DNA from: Deinococcus depolymerans
GTDB lineage: Bacteria; Deinococcota; Deinococci; Deinococcales; Deinococcaceae
Direction: 5' to 3'
Assembly (NCBI RefSeq): GCF_039522025.1
Contig: NZ_BAAADB010000004.1
Coordinates: 1-64,000, forward strand
Length of the DNA: 64,000 nucleotides
Below, in pieces: positions 7,675 through 17,500 of this stretch. The position numbers and the translations under genes are program-made. The notes below the pieces were generated by a model. That model was not told where the DNA came from. It ran no database searches and worked only from the letters and a program-made list of their open reading frames with translations. Every line of letters starts with the position of its first letter. Positions within the stretch are counted from its first letter, which is position 1.

Positions 7675-8028
7675 ATGACCGACCAGACTCCCAAACGACG
7701 CGGACGGCCCCCCAGGGTGCGGCCTGAAGAGACGCCCACCCCCGCCGCGCCGGCACCGGCCAGAGCTTCCCGCTCCAAGGCGGCCCCGGTCCTGCCGGAA
7801 CCCACCTTCGTGCCCGAACGCCTGACCGTCCACGCGGGCCTGACCCTGCTGGAAGTGCAGGACCCGGCGGACCTGGACGCCCTGCTGAGCGACGCGCGGC
7901 TGAATCCGCACGTCGCCGAGCGGCTCGCGCCGACCTTCGCGCTGCTGCGCCCCGGCACGGACGCCGCCGCGCTCGACGCCCTGCGCCGCGCCGGGCACAC
8001 GCCCCGCGTGAACGGAGGCCAGCCGTGA
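7675..8028 (+). CDS. Small hypothetical protein between XPB and its partner (117 aa)
   Basis: The product has a Pro/Arg/Ala-rich, probably disordered N-terminus (to about residue 45, with KRRGRPPRVRP resembling an AT-hook) and a compact C-terminal part (FVPERLTVHAGLTLLEVQDPADLDALLSDARLNPHVAERLAPTFALL). I do not recognise a family. It lies 36 nt after XPB and its TGA overlaps the GTG of the next gene (GTGA), so translation is coupled to the XPB-associated protein. The basic GRP segment could contact DNA. A role as a small subunit of the XPB system is inference from position only. Confidence 0.75.
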   Translation: MTDQTPKRRGRPPRVRPEETPTPAAPAPARASRSKAAPVLPEPTFVPERLTVHAGLTLLEVQDPADLDALLSDARLNPHVAERLAPTFALLRPGTDAAALDALRRAGHTPRVNGGQP

Positions 8029-10436
8029 GTGGCCCCACCGACCCGTTCACGAAAGCCGACGCGAAGGCCGCGCTGGACGCCGTGGCGGCCCTGGAGGAAC
8101 GCAAGGCCCAGGACTTCGACGATTCCATCAGCCGCCTGCCTCGCCCGTACCAGCAGCGGATCGCGGCCCGCTACGTCAGCGAGAAGGTCAGCAGTGGCGC
8201 CCGCGCGGCCGAGGTGATCGGTCAGGTGCGCAGCAGCCCGGAACGGCTGCGGACACTGGTGGCGAGCCTGAGCGTCATGGAACGCGCCGCACTGGGCGAG
8301 GTGGCCCGGCAGGGCGGAATCATGGACGGCTGGGACCTGCACGTCTTCCTGTTCCTGCGGGACCTGCGCGGCGACCCGCGCGTGTTCGGCAGTCCGAAGG
8401 GCAGGGTCGGGGATTTCTCGGTGACGGAATTCACCGGGGCCGCCGCCCTGTGGGAACTGCTGACCGGCGGTCTGCTGCTGCCCGAGGCGCTGCCGAACGT
8501 CTGGATGCAGTCGTACTACAGCCAGTTCGAACCGCTGGGACGGCTGCCCAGCCGGGTCCTGCTCGACCCGCGCCTGAAGCCCCTGCTGCCGCCGGAACCC
8601 GCCCCGCCCATCACGGCCCCCCCGACCGAGGTGCCGGCCGCGCCCGGCCAGACGGACCTGACGCCCCTGCGGCTGCTGGAGGTGCTGCGCGGCGTGCGCC
8701 TGCACCCGCTGTCGGTCACGAAGACCGGCACGCTCAGCCGCACGTCCCTGAAGACCCTCGCCAGGAGCGTCACGGCCGTGGACGACCTGGAAGGCTGGGT
8801 GATCGCGGCCCTGAACCTGGGCCTGATGATCCGCGCGGGCGACCGCGTGATGGTCACCGCGCAGGCCGAGCGGCACCTGACGACCCTCGACCCGGCGCGG
8901 CTGCGCGCCGTCCTGAGCGGCCCGGGCGGGCACGTCCATCCGGAGGACGCCCGCGCGCCCTTCAACTCGGTCACGGTCGTGCGGCGTCTGCTGGGCGCCG
9001 TGCTGCGCGCCCTGCCGCACGCGACCACCCAGGCCGAGGTGATCCGCCTGACCCGGCTGGTCACGCCGCCGGAACTGCTGGGTTCCCGGCCCGGTCAGTC
9101 TGTCCGGCCCGACGCGCTGGACCGGTGGGTGGCCGAGGCGCTGCGCGGGCAGCTGAGCGCGGCCGGACTGGTGCATGTCAGCGGCGAGGGACCGGGCGCG
9201 GCCGTCACGCCCGCGCACCTGATGACCCCGCCCGCCCCGTCCGGCCCGGCCTGGATCCTGCAACCGAACTTCGACCTGCTGGTGTACCCCGCCAACCTCA
9301 CGCCGCCGCAGTGGCCGCTGCTGGCCGCCGCCGAGGCCGTGCGCTTCGACGGGCAGACCGCCTCGTACCGCCTGACCCGCCCGAGCGTGTACGCCGCGCT
9401 GGAAGGCGGCCTGAACCTCCCGGACCTGCTGGCCGGATTGCAGGCCGGGTCCGCCACGCCCCTCGCGCCCGGCGTGCAGCGCAGCCTGGAGGACTGGGCG
9501 GCGCGCCGTGACCGCCTGACCCTGCACCGCGCCGCCACGCTGCTCGAGTACCCCACGTCCGCCGAGCGCGGCGCCGCCCTGAAGAAACTCGGGGGCACGC
9601 CGGTCGGCGAGCGCTTCCTGCTGCCCGCCGGCACCGACTTCAAACTCCCGTCCGGCACGCCGGTCCTGCGGGCCGACGGGTCACCCACCCCCACCTTCTC
9701 ATTTGACCCGGACGGCTCCTTCCGCGCCGAGGGCAGCGTGGACCTGCACGCCCGCGGCCTCCTGCGTGGCCGCGTGACCACCCGCCCGGACGGCCGCCTG
9801 GAACTGCGCCCCACCCCGCCCGGCGGGCTGCCCGCATCGTTCCTGCCGGACCTCGAAGCGCGCGTCGAGGGCCGCCTGCCCGGCGCGCTGCGACTGCAAC
9901 TGGGCGTCTGGAGCGGGCAGACGCCGCCGCCGTCCCTGGCGAGCGTGGCGCTGCTGTCTCACCCGCAGGCCGCCATGCTCGCCGCGCACCCGCGCCTCAG
10001 GGGTCTGATCGGCCCGGTGATCGGCCCGAACCTGTTCACGGTGGACGCCGCGAACGTGGACGCCGTGCGCCGCGCCCTGGACACCCTGGGCCTGAGCCCC
10101 ACCACCGACCTGACCGTCCCGGAGAACCGCTCGGCGGAACTGACCATCATGGACGACACCCGCCAGAAACGCGCCTTCCTGGAACGCGCCATCGAGGCCG
10201 GGCAACGCGTGCTGGTGCAGTACAACGTCGAGAAGTACGTCGGCTGGTCCGGGCAGCCCAGCGCCGGGCGCAGCGTCCTGGAGGAACTCGAACCCCTCAG
10301 CATCGAGCGCGGCAGCGGGAACACGCCCTACCTGAACGCCCGGCTGGTCGGCGAGCCCGGCAGGGGCCGGGGCGCGCAGGCGTCCAGGGACCGGCACATC
10401 CGCATTCAGTACGTGACCGGCATGGCGCTGCGCTGA
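8025..10436 (+). CDS. XPB/Ssl2-associated helicase C-terminal domain protein
   Basis: An 803-aa protein without ATPase motifs. The middle part (WILQPNFDLLVYPANLTPPQWPLLAAAEAVRFDGQ, ~405-440) is typical of the helicase C-terminal-3 domain found in proteins encoded next to bacterial XPB. The C-terminus (KRAFLERAIEAGQRVLVQYNV ... DRHIRIQYVTGMALR) resembles a WYL-like fold. The N-terminal region holds winged-helix-like repeats. It probably binds DNA or XPB rather than unwinding by itself. GTG 8025 overlaps the previous stop. The gene ends inside a perfect bidirectional terminator shared with the phosphohexomutase gene. Confidence 0.85.
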   Translation: MSGPTDPFTKADAKAALDAVAALEERKAQDFDDSISRLPRPYQQRIAARYVSEKVSSGARAAEVIGQVRSSPERLRTLVASLSVMERAALGEVARQGGIMDGWDLHVFLFLRDLRGDPRVFGSPKGRVGDFSVTEFTGAAALWELLTGGLLLPEALPNVWMQSYYSQFEPLGRLPSRVLLDPRLKPLLPPEPAPPITAPPTEVPAAPGQTDLTPLRLLEVLRGVRLHPLSVTKTGTLSRTSLKTLARSVTAVDDLEGWVIAALNLGLMIRAGDRVMVTAQAERHLTTLDPARLRAVLSGPGGHVHPEDARAPFNSVTVVRRLLGAVLRALPHATTQAEVIRLTRLVTPPELLGSRPGQSVRPDALDRWVAEALRGQLSAAGLVHVSGEGPGAAVTPAHLMTPPAPSGPAWILQPNFDLLVYPANLTPPQWPLLAAAEAVRFDGQTASYRLTRPSVYAALEGGLNLPDLLAGLQAGSATPLAPGVQRSLEDWAARRDRLTLHRAATLLEYPTSAERGAALKKLGGTPVGERFLLPAGTDFKLPSGTPVLRADGSPTPTFSFDPDGSFRAEGSVDLHARGLLRGRVTTRPDGRLELRPTPPGGLPASFLPDLEARVEGRLPGALRLQLGVWSGQTPPPSLASVALLSHPQAAMLAAHPRLRGLIGPVIGPNLFTVDAANVDAVRRALDTLGLSPTTDLTVPENRSAELTIMDDTRQKRAFLERAIEAGQRVLVQYNVEKYVGWSGQPSAGRSVLEELEPLSIERGSGNTPYLNARLVGEPGRGRGAQASRDRHIRIQYVTGMALR

Positions 10437-10483
10437 AACCGGCTGGCCGGGACGGTTGCCGCCGTCCCGGCCAGCCGGTTTCA
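10434..10483. terminator. Perfect 22-bp palindromic bidirectional terminator containing both stop codons
   Basis: 10434-10455 and 10462-10483 are perfect reverse complements with a 6-nt loop. The arms start with TGA on each strand, and these are the stop codons of the two convergent genes. Each outer arm ends in GGTTTC, giving a short U stretch in both directions. Confidence 0.85.
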
Positions 10484-11890
10484 GCCCGGCAGGTGCCGCA
10501 GCGTCCGCTCGCGCAGTTCGTTCAGGATGCCCTGCACCTCGGCGTCGCTGGGGGCCTCCACGTACAGGCGCACGACCGGCTCGGTCCCGGACGCCCGCAC
10601 CATGCCGTACCCGCCCCCGAACACCAGTTTCACGCCGTCCATCGTCACGACGTCCTGCACGGCGTGGCCGCCCAGCGACCCCAGGCCCGCGATGTCCTCC
10701 ATCAGGGCCGCCCGGTCGATGGGACGCGGCAGGTGCAGGTCCACCCGGTCGTAATGATGCCGGAAGTCCACGAGCGCCTCGATCTGCGCGAACTGCTCGT
10801 CCAGACCCAGGCCGGTCACCGCGACCGCCTCCTGCAGCAGCAGGCCGTTGAGCAGCCCGTCACGTTCCGGCACGTGCCCCTGCACGCCGATCCCGCCGGA
10901 CTCCTCACCGCCGATCAGCACGGCGTCCTCCGGGTGCGTCTCGCCGCGCAGGAACGCCTCGGTGATGTACTTGAAGCCCACCGGCGTCTGCACGACCCGC
11001 AGTCCGTGATGCTGCGCGAGCCGCTCGATGATGCCGCTCGTGGACACGGTCCGCACCACGATCCCCCGCTTCCCCTGCGAGGCGAGGTGATGCAGCAGCA
11101 CCGCGAAGATCTGGTGGCTGTTGAAGAACCGCCCGCCCGACAGCACCGCCCCGATGCGGTCGGCGTCGCCGTCCGTGACCATCGCGAAGGCCGGGCCGCT
11201 CACGTCCCGCATGACCTGCATGGTGGACTGCAGGTTCTGCGTGATCGGTTCCGGGTTCACGCCCCCGAACAGCGGGTCCGGCGCGGCCCGCAACCCGTGG
11301 AACGGCACGCCCAGGTACTCGCGCGTGAACGCCTCGATCCAGCCTCCGGCCGCGCCGTGCATGGCGTCGTGGTACACCGGCAGGCCCGCCCGGCGGATCG
11401 CGCCGGTGTCCACCAGCCGCGCCAGTGCGCCCAGGTACTCTGCCCGGACGTCCGCCTCGTTCAGCCCCCCGGCCGGGCGGGGCGTGACCGGGCCGTCCAG
11501 CCGCGCCTCGACCTCGGCGACCAGCGCGGGCGTGGCGCTTCCGCCGTACGCGCCCTTGAGTTTGTACCCCTGGTACTGCCCCGGGTTGTGGCTGGCGGTG
11601 ATCATCACGCCGCCCGCGTGCCCGCCGGCCCGCACCGCGTACGACAGGGCCGGCGTGGGCGTGGCGCCCTTCAGGACCGTCACGTTCAGGCCCGCCTCCT
11701 GCAACGTCTCGCCGGCCGCGCGGGCGAACGCGCCTCCCAGGAAGCGGGTGTCGTGCGCCACGACCGCCGAGCGGCCCCCGGCGTCCAGCAGCGCCTGCGC
11801 GTGCGCGCGGGCCACGCGCCCCACGTTGGCGAAGGTGAACTCGTCGGCAATCACGCCGCGCCAGCCGTCAGTGCCGAACGAAAGCTTCAT
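10481..11890 (-). CDS. Phosphoglucomutase/phosphomannomutase family protein
   Basis: A 469-aa alpha-D-phosphohexomutase that interconverts hexose 1- and 6-phosphates. All four signature loops are present: active-site serine TASHNP, metal-binding DGDADRIG, sugar-binding GGEESGGIG and phosphate-binding RASGTEPVVRLYVEA. The start is ATG 11890 (protein MKLSFGTDGWRG), not the longer upstream frame, because a TAGGCT -10 box lies 7 nt before it (11903-11898), giving a leaderless mRNA. Whether glucose or mannose is preferred cannot be read from the motifs. The convergent mannose-1-phosphate guanylyltransferase gene nearby makes a GDP-mannose route plausible. Confidence 0.92.
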   Translation of the reverse strand: MKLSFGTDGWRGVIADEFTFANVGRVARAHAQALLDAGGRSAVVAHDTRFLGGAFARAAGETLQEAGLNVTVLKGATPTPALSYAVRAGGHAGGVMITASHNPGQYQGYKLKGAYGGSATPALVAEVEARLDGPVTPRPAGGLNEADVRAEYLGALARLVDTGAIRRAGLPVYHDAMHGAAGGWIEAFTREYLGVPFHGLRAAPDPLFGGVNPEPITQNLQSTMQVMRDVSGPAFAMVTDGDADRIGAVLSGGRFFNSHQIFAVLLHHLASQGKRGIVVRTVSTSGIIERLAQHHGLRVVQTPVGFKYITEAFLRGETHPEDAVLIGGEESGGIGVQGHVPERDGLLNGLLLQEAVAVTGLGLDEQFAQIEALVDFRHHYDRVDLHLPRPIDRAALMEDIAGLGSLGGHAVQDVVTMDGVKLVFGGGYGMVRASGTEPVVRLYVEAPSDAEVQGILNELRERTLRHLPG

Positions 11891-11999
11891 GAGGCACAGC
11901 CTACCCTGACACGCTGCGCCCTGCGTCCATTGTTCACGCCGCGGCGCTCCCCGTGCAGGTGGGGCGCACAGTCGGGGCGCGGCCCGCACACACCGGGGA

Positions 12000-12005
12000 T
12001 AAGAT
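12000..12005 (+). promoter_or_regulatory. -10 box (TAAGAT) of leaderless manC-like gene
   Basis: TAAGAT ends 6 nt before ATG 12012. There is no Shine-Dalgarno, so the mRNA is probably leaderless. The divergent mutase promoter (TAGGCT at 11903-11898) lies about 100 bp away. Confidence 0.55.
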
Positions 12006-12011
12006 GCGCGC

Positions 12012-13076
12012 ATGACCTTCTACCCGGTGATCCTGGCAGGTGGGAGCGGCGAGCGCTTCTGGCCGCTGTCGCGCAAGAGCAAGCCCAAGCAGTTCCTGAC
12101 GCTGGAAGCCAGTGGCCGCAGCCTGCTGCAGACCACCGCCGAACGCCTCACGGCCGGGCTGAGCGGCGGCCTGGAACGCCTGATGGTCGTCACCGCCAAC
12201 GAGCACCGCTCGCACGTCCTCGAGCACCTGCCGGACCTGCCGCTGGAGAACCTGCTGGTCGAACCCGTGCCGCGCGACACGGCCGCCGCGATCCTGTACG
12301 GCGCGCTCACCGTGCACCGCGACGACCCGGACGCCGTCATGGGTGTGTTCCCGGCCGATCACCGCGTGGATGATCCGGCGGCCTTCGCCGAGACCCTCGA
12401 CCGGGCGGTGGCGTACGCGCAGGCCAACGACGTGCTCGTCACGCTCGGCATGCAGCCCCAGTACCCGGCCACCGGCTACGGGTACATCGAGAAGGGCGAG
12501 CAGGACGCGCAGACCGGCGTGTACCGCGTGCAGCGCTTCGCGGAGAAACCCGACGCGCAGACCGCGCAGGCCTTCCTGGACACCGGCAACTACCTGTGGA
12601 ACTCCGGGATGTTCATCTGGAAGGTCAGCACCATCCTCGCCGCCTTCGAGGAACTCGTCCCCGACCTGTACGGCCCCATGGCCGAGGCCGCGAAGGTGCG
12701 CGGCGGGCTGCGGCAGGTGTACCCGGACCTGCCCAAGATCAGCGTGGACTACGCCATCATGGAACGCGCCCGGAACGTCGCCGTGATCCCCGCCAGTTTC
12801 GGCTGGGACGACCTGGGCGACTGGAACGCCCTGGAACGGCTGCTCAAGGGGGACGGCTCGAACGTCGCCGTGGGCCGCCACGTCAGCCTCGACACCGGCG
12901 GCGCGATCATGTACACCACCGGCGGGGACGACCTGATCGCCACCATCGGCCTCGAGGACGTGGTCGTCGTACGCGCCGGGGACGTGACCCTGGTCGTCCG
13001 CAAGGACCGCACGCAGGACATCAAGAAGGTCGTGCAGCAGCTCAAGGCCAACCCGGACCTCGCGCGCTTCGCCTGA
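12012..13076 (+). CDS. Mannose-1-phosphate guanylyltransferase
   Basis: This 354-aa enzyme makes GDP-mannose from mannose-1-phosphate and GTP. The pyrophosphorylase signature ([22 protein letters not shown]) is at residues 8-29, with FPADHRV, the EKP motif (RFAEKPD) and WNSGMFIW following. A short left-handed beta-helix-like C-terminus ends the protein. It is the short form without a fused phosphomannose isomerase domain. A TAAGAT -10 directly before the ATG indicates leaderless expression. Downstream lie remnants of a glycosyltransferase and a GH130 gene, so this was probably part of a mannose-containing polysaccharide or glycolipid locus. Confidence 0.92.
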   Translation: MTFYPVILAGGSGERFWPLSRKSKPKQFLTLEASGRSLLQTTAERLTAGLSGGLERLMVVTANEHRSHVLEHLPDLPLENLLVEPVPRDTAAAILYGALTVHRDDPDAVMGVFPADHRVDDPAAFAETLDRAVAYAQANDVLVTLGMQPQYPATGYGYIEKGEQDAQTGVYRVQRFAEKPDAQTAQAFLDTGNYLWNSGMFIWKVSTILAAFEELVPDLYGPMAEAAKVRGGLRQVYPDLPKISVDYAIMERARNVAVIPASFGWDDLGDWNALERLLKGDGSNVAVGRHVSLDTGGAIMYTTGGDDLIATIGLEDVVVVRAGDVTLVVRKDRTQDIKKVVQQLKANPDLARFA

Positions 13077-13401
13077 CGCCGTTCACCGGCGGGGCGGTGT
13101 CCGCCTCGCTCCGGCCGGCGGGTGGGGGCACCGCGTTCCAGTTCTCACGCAGGTGCGCGGCCAGGGCACTGGCCTGCCGTTTCTCGATCGGGGACAGGAC
13201 CCGTTCGAGGGCCATGGCGACGCGCGTGTGGGTTTCCAGGTGCGTGCGAATCTGACGGGTGGTCGCGGCGTCCAGGTGGTTGGTTGCCAGCAGAGACTCG
13301 CACAGGATGGAGATGGCCCAGCTGGCGACCCGGCGCACGCTCAGGTCATGCACGTAGTTGTGGTCGGTCAGCGCCAGCAGGTGTTCACGCCTGGCCGCCA
13401 C
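13042..13401 (-). CDS. Hypothetical protein overlapping the manC 3' end (119 aa)
   Basis: The frame from GTG 13401 has an AGAGG Shine-Dalgarno 5 nt upstream and encodes a credible helical core ([23 protein letters not shown] ... [37 protein letters not shown]) with balanced amino-acid use, unlike shadow frames. The last ~25 residues are low-complexity and run 35 bp into the end of the mannose-1-phosphate guanylyltransferase gene on the other strand. I do not recognise a family. It may be a complete small gene or a fragment inserted in the glycosyltransferase/GH130 operon, whose upstream gene is cut near 13405. Confidence 0.45.
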   Translation of the reverse strand: MAARREHLLALTDHNYVHDLSVRRVASWAISILCESLLATNHLDAATTRQIRTHLETHTRVAMALERVLSPIEKRQASALAAHLRENWNAVPPPAGRSEADTAPPVNGVRRSARGPGWP

Positions 13402-13409
13402 CAGCCCCT

Positions 13410-13551
13410 CTGGACGGCCGGGTGGCGCGCCGAGGCCCCCGGCCCGGTCCAGTACCTGCGCGAATACCACCGCCTGCTGGAACGCTTCCCGGCCGTTCCG
13501 GGGGCGGGCCGCGCGGCGCGCCCCTTCACGCTCCTTCCGGTGCCCTCATGA
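13410..13551 (+). pseudogene. 3' remnant of an upstream operon gene, possibly a glycosyltransferase
   Basis: This plus-strand frame gives a credible C-terminal tail (GPVQYLREYHRLLERFPAVPG ...) and its TGA overlaps the ATG of the GH130 gene (ATGA at 13548-13551), as for a real coupled operon gene. Upstream of about 13410 the frame turns into non-coding-like sequence antisense to the small minus-strand gene. The rest of the gene seems to have been lost. Identification as a glycosyltransferase is a guess from the neighbours. Confidence 0.35.
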
Positions 13552-14530
13552 CCCGCCTGCCCACCCGGCGTTCCACGTTGTTCACGCGCAGTGACCTCAA
13601 CCCGCTGCTGTCCGCCGCCGACTGGCCGTACCCGGTCAACTCGGTGTTCAACGCCGGAGCGACCCTGCTGCGCGACGGCACCACGCTGCTGCTGTGCCGC
13701 GCCGAGGGGATTTCCGGGGCCTGTCGCACCTGACGGCCGCCCGCAGCGTGGACGGCGTCCACAACTGGCAGATCGACGCCGCGCCCACCCTGCTGCCCAG
13801 CCCGGACCACCCGGACGAGGTCTGGGGCGTCGAGGATCCCCGCATCACGTACCTGCCCGAAGAGGATCAGTACGCCGTGCTGTACACCGCTTACAGTCCC
13901 GCCGGTCCCGGCGTGGCCCTGGCCCTGACCCGCGACTTCGTGACCTTCGAGCGCCGGGGCCTGATCTTCCCGCTCGAGGACAAGGACGCCGCGATCTTCC
14001 CTGTGCGTTTCGGGGGGCTGTGGGCGGCCCTGCACCGCCCCGTCACGGGTTCCAGCGCGACCATCCACCTGAGTTTCAGTGAGAACCTCCGGCACTTCGG
14101 GGACAGCCGCTCGGTGCTCGGGGCGCGGCGCGGCCCCTGGTGGGACGCCCGCAAGGTCGGGCTGTCGGCGCCGCCCATCCGCACCGTCGAGGGCTGGCTG
14201 GTCATCTACCACGGCGTGAAGGTCACGGGCGGCGGCGTCCTGTACCGCAACGGGCTGGCCCTGCTGGACCTGCACAATCCCAGCGTGTGCCTGCGCCGCA
14301 GCGACCCCTGGCTCCTCGGGCCGCACGACCTGTCCGAACGTGTCGGGGACGTGGCGAACGTCGTGTTTCCCTGCGGGACGGTGCTGCAGCCGGACGGCGA
14401 CACCCTGCGGGTGTACTACGGGCAGGCCGATACCAGCATCGGCCTCGCCACCGCCAGCCTCAAGGAACTGCTGCGCTGGCTGCGGGACAACAGCAGCGTG
14501 CCCGGCAGCGCCGACACCGGCCTGGACTGA
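13548..14530 (+). pseudogene. GH130-type glycoside phosphorylase/hydrolase with one frameshift
   Basis: The first frame runs from ATG 13548 (TRSDLNPLLSAADWPYPVNSVFNAGATLLRDGTTLLLCRAE) and the second continues from about 13710 (DFRGLSHLTAARSVDGVHNW ... VWGVEDPRITYLPEEDQYAVLYTAYSP ... GWLVIYHGVK ... RVGDVANVVFPCGTV) to 14530. Together they give a complete five-bladed-propeller GH130 protein, a family that phosphorolyses beta-mannosides. The frame changes at the run AGGGGAT near 13708-13713 (two extra or one missing base), so a recent mutation or a sequencing error is likely. Motifs after the shift are intact. Confidence 0.85.
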
Positions 14531-14546
14531 ACCGGCGGGCTGGGCG

Positions 14547-17500
14547 TCAGGCGGGCCGGGCGGGCAGCGTGAAGGTGAACGCGCTGCCCTGGCCGGGTGT
14601 GGACTCGGCCCAGATGCGCCCCCCGTGGTGCTCGGTGATCTTGCGGACGATCGCGAGGCCCATGCCGGTCCCCTCGTACTGATCGCGCAGGTGCAGCCGC
14701 TGGAACAGCTGGAAGACCCGCTCGGCGTACTGCGCCTCGAAGCCGATGCCGTTGTCCTGCACGCGCACCTCCCACTGATCGCCGCGCCGCGTGGCGCTCA
14801 GGTGCACGCGCGGCGCGGCGTCCGGGCGGCGGAACTTCACGGCGTTCCCGATCAGGTTCTGCAGCAGCTGCGTCAGTTCGCCGGGAATGCCCATCACGTC
14901 CGGCAGGGGGTCCCAGCTGACCTGCGCGCCGGCCTCCTCGACCGCCGCCTGCAGGTGCGCGAGGGCGTCGTGGAGCGGCTCTTGCAGGTTCAGGGGTTGC
15001 AGCGGCTCGCGCACGGCGTTCAGGCGGGAGAAGACCAGCAGGTCGTCGATCAGGCCCTTCATGCGCCGCGCGCCCTGCGTGACGATGCCCAGGTACCGCT
15101 GGCCCTGCGGGTCGAGTTGCGGGCCGTAGCGCCGGTCGATCAGTTCCGTGAAACTGGTGATGGTCCGCAGGGGCTCTTGCAGGTCGTGGCTGGCCGCGAA
15201 GGCGAAGCGTTCGAGTTCGGCGTTGCTGCGCTCGAGTTCCTGCGTGCGCTCCTGCAGGGTCCGGGCCTTCTGTGCGCCCTCCAGCGTCAGCCCGAGGCTG
15301 CGGGTGACCGTGTCGAGCAGCGCGCGGTCCGTGTCGTTCCAGCGGCGCCGTCCGAAGAGCCCCACCACGATCACGCCCTGCACCGTGCCGTCCACCCGCA
15401 CGGGCAGCGAGGCGGTGGTGCTGATGTGCTCGACGCTGCCCTGCAGGCCGTCGTGCCCGCGGTCGTACTCGTCCTGGTAGAGCGGCTGGCCCGACTCGAA
15501 AGGCTGCCGGACGGTCAGGGTGGTGTCGTACGGCAGTCCGGCGTCCAGCCGGCGTTGCAGGGCGTCACTGCCGACCTGGCCGACCTGCGTGCGCACCCGC
15601 ACCCACGCGCCGTCGCGTTCCCAGTACAGCGCGTACCCGTCGGGCAGCAGGGACAGCATGATCTCCTGCGCGCGGTGGATCAGGGCGCCCGGGTCGGCTT
15701 CCAGCGTGAGGTCCCGCGTGAGTTCCGCGAACGCCTCGAGCGCCTGGGTGCGGGCCTGCAGCGCGTCACGCTGCGTCTGGAGTTGCGTGGCGACCTCCGC
15801 GCGTTCCAGGGACAGGTTCATGCTGCGCCCGGCCGCGCGGACCACCGCCCGGTCCCGTTCGGTCCACACGCGCGTGTCGAGCAGGCCGACCGCCAGCATG
15901 CCGACCACCTCGCCCGCGACCAGCATGGGGTACAGCGCCACCGTGCCGTAGTCGTCGGTGGCGGCCACCTGCTGCTCGCCGGCCTCCCAGCCGTCCACGA
16001 ACACCGGCGCGTGCGTGCGCGCCGCTTCCAGGAAGGCGGGCGCGTCGACCGGCACGCCGGCCGTGATGCTCTGCACGACGTGCGGGGCGATGTCCTCGGT
16101 CCACACCTGCGCGTACCAGTGGTCGCCGCCGCGTTCGTAGTACGCCGCGCTGCACTGCGCGAAGAAACTGCGGAACACCGTCAGCGCCTGCCGCGCCAGG
16201 GTGCGCACGTCGGTGCTCGTGCCGGCCGCCTCAGTGAACCGCGCGAACGCCTCGAGCGCGACGGCCTGCTCGGCCAGTTCGCGGGTGCGGGCCTCCACGC
16301 GCGTCTCGAGCAGCGCGTGACTGTCCTGCAGCTGCTGGTACAGGCGGGCGTTGTCGAGCGCCGCGGCCGTCTGCGAGGCGAGCCCGGTGGCGAGCTGCTC
16401 GGAACGGTCCGTGAACACGTCCGGGTCGGGATGCCCGAACAGCAGCGCGCCGAGCACCTCACCGGAGCGGGACGTGACGGGCACCGCGAGGTAACTGCGG
16501 ACCGGCAGGTGACCCGGCGGCATGCCGTGGAACGGCCCGAGCTGCCCGTAGCGTCCGTCGCGGGTGATGTCGCCGGCCCGCACGACGCCCTTGCCGGCGA
16601 AGGTCGGGCCGAACACGCCGGTCATGCGGGGCGTGGGAAAGGACGAGAAGGCCTCGCGCGGCGCGCCGGACAGGACATGCAGGCGGTAGCCGTCCGGGTC
16701 GCGGTCACTGAGGTTGTAGAAGAACGCCCCGAACTGCGCGCCGGTGAGGGTCACGCCGGCGTCCGTGACGCCCTGCACGAGTTTCTGCAGGTCCAGTTCG
16801 GCCGCGAGTGTCTGTCCGACCCGGTTGAGCGTGGCGAGGTTCTCGGCCTGCTCCTCGAGGTGGCGGCGCGCCTCGAGTTGCGTCAGCGCCTGCGCGCACT
16901 GCTGCGAGAGCGTCCGCAGGAACTGCTGCTCGGCGGGCGGGAAGGGGCGCGGCACGCCGAAGCCCAGCAGCAGCGCTCCCCAGGGACGCCCGTCCACGGT
17001 CAGCGGCAGGGCCGCCATCCGTCCGTGCGGACTGTCCTGCGCGAACACCGCCCGTTCCCCGCGGACCGCCTCGCAGGCCGGGTGGTCGCTGCCGAGCGGC
17101 AGGGGGTCCGGCGGGATCTGGTCGGCCGGCAGGCAGACCGGACTGTCCGCGCAGGGTGGCGTCGCGCAGGTGAGGGCGTCCCCGCCGGGCGTGAGCCGCA
17201 GCGCCAGACCGCCGGTCGCGGCGGTCACCGGGACCGCGCCGGCCAGGGCGGCACGCAGCACCTCGTGCGGGCTGCTGGCGGTCACGAGGTCAGCGGTGAT
17301 CTGCTGGAGGGCCGCCTTGCGTTTCATGGAGGACACGTCGCGCAGGTGCGCCGCCAGCGACTCCCCGCGCGGCGTCAGCGTGACCCGCACCCAGCCGCCG
17401 ACCGCCGGGCTGAACGCGTCGTACCCGCCGGGCCGTCCCTCGGCGCGGACGCGGCGGCTCTCGGTGTACCAGTGCTCGCTCAGCAGGTGCGGGAAGTCGC

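Noticed and set aside
5731..10397. Long minus-strand open frames opposite the XPB operon (610, 647 and 232 codons)
   Set aside because: They are antisense to clear helicase-related genes and have Gln/His/Gly/Arg-rich shadow-type composition without motifs.
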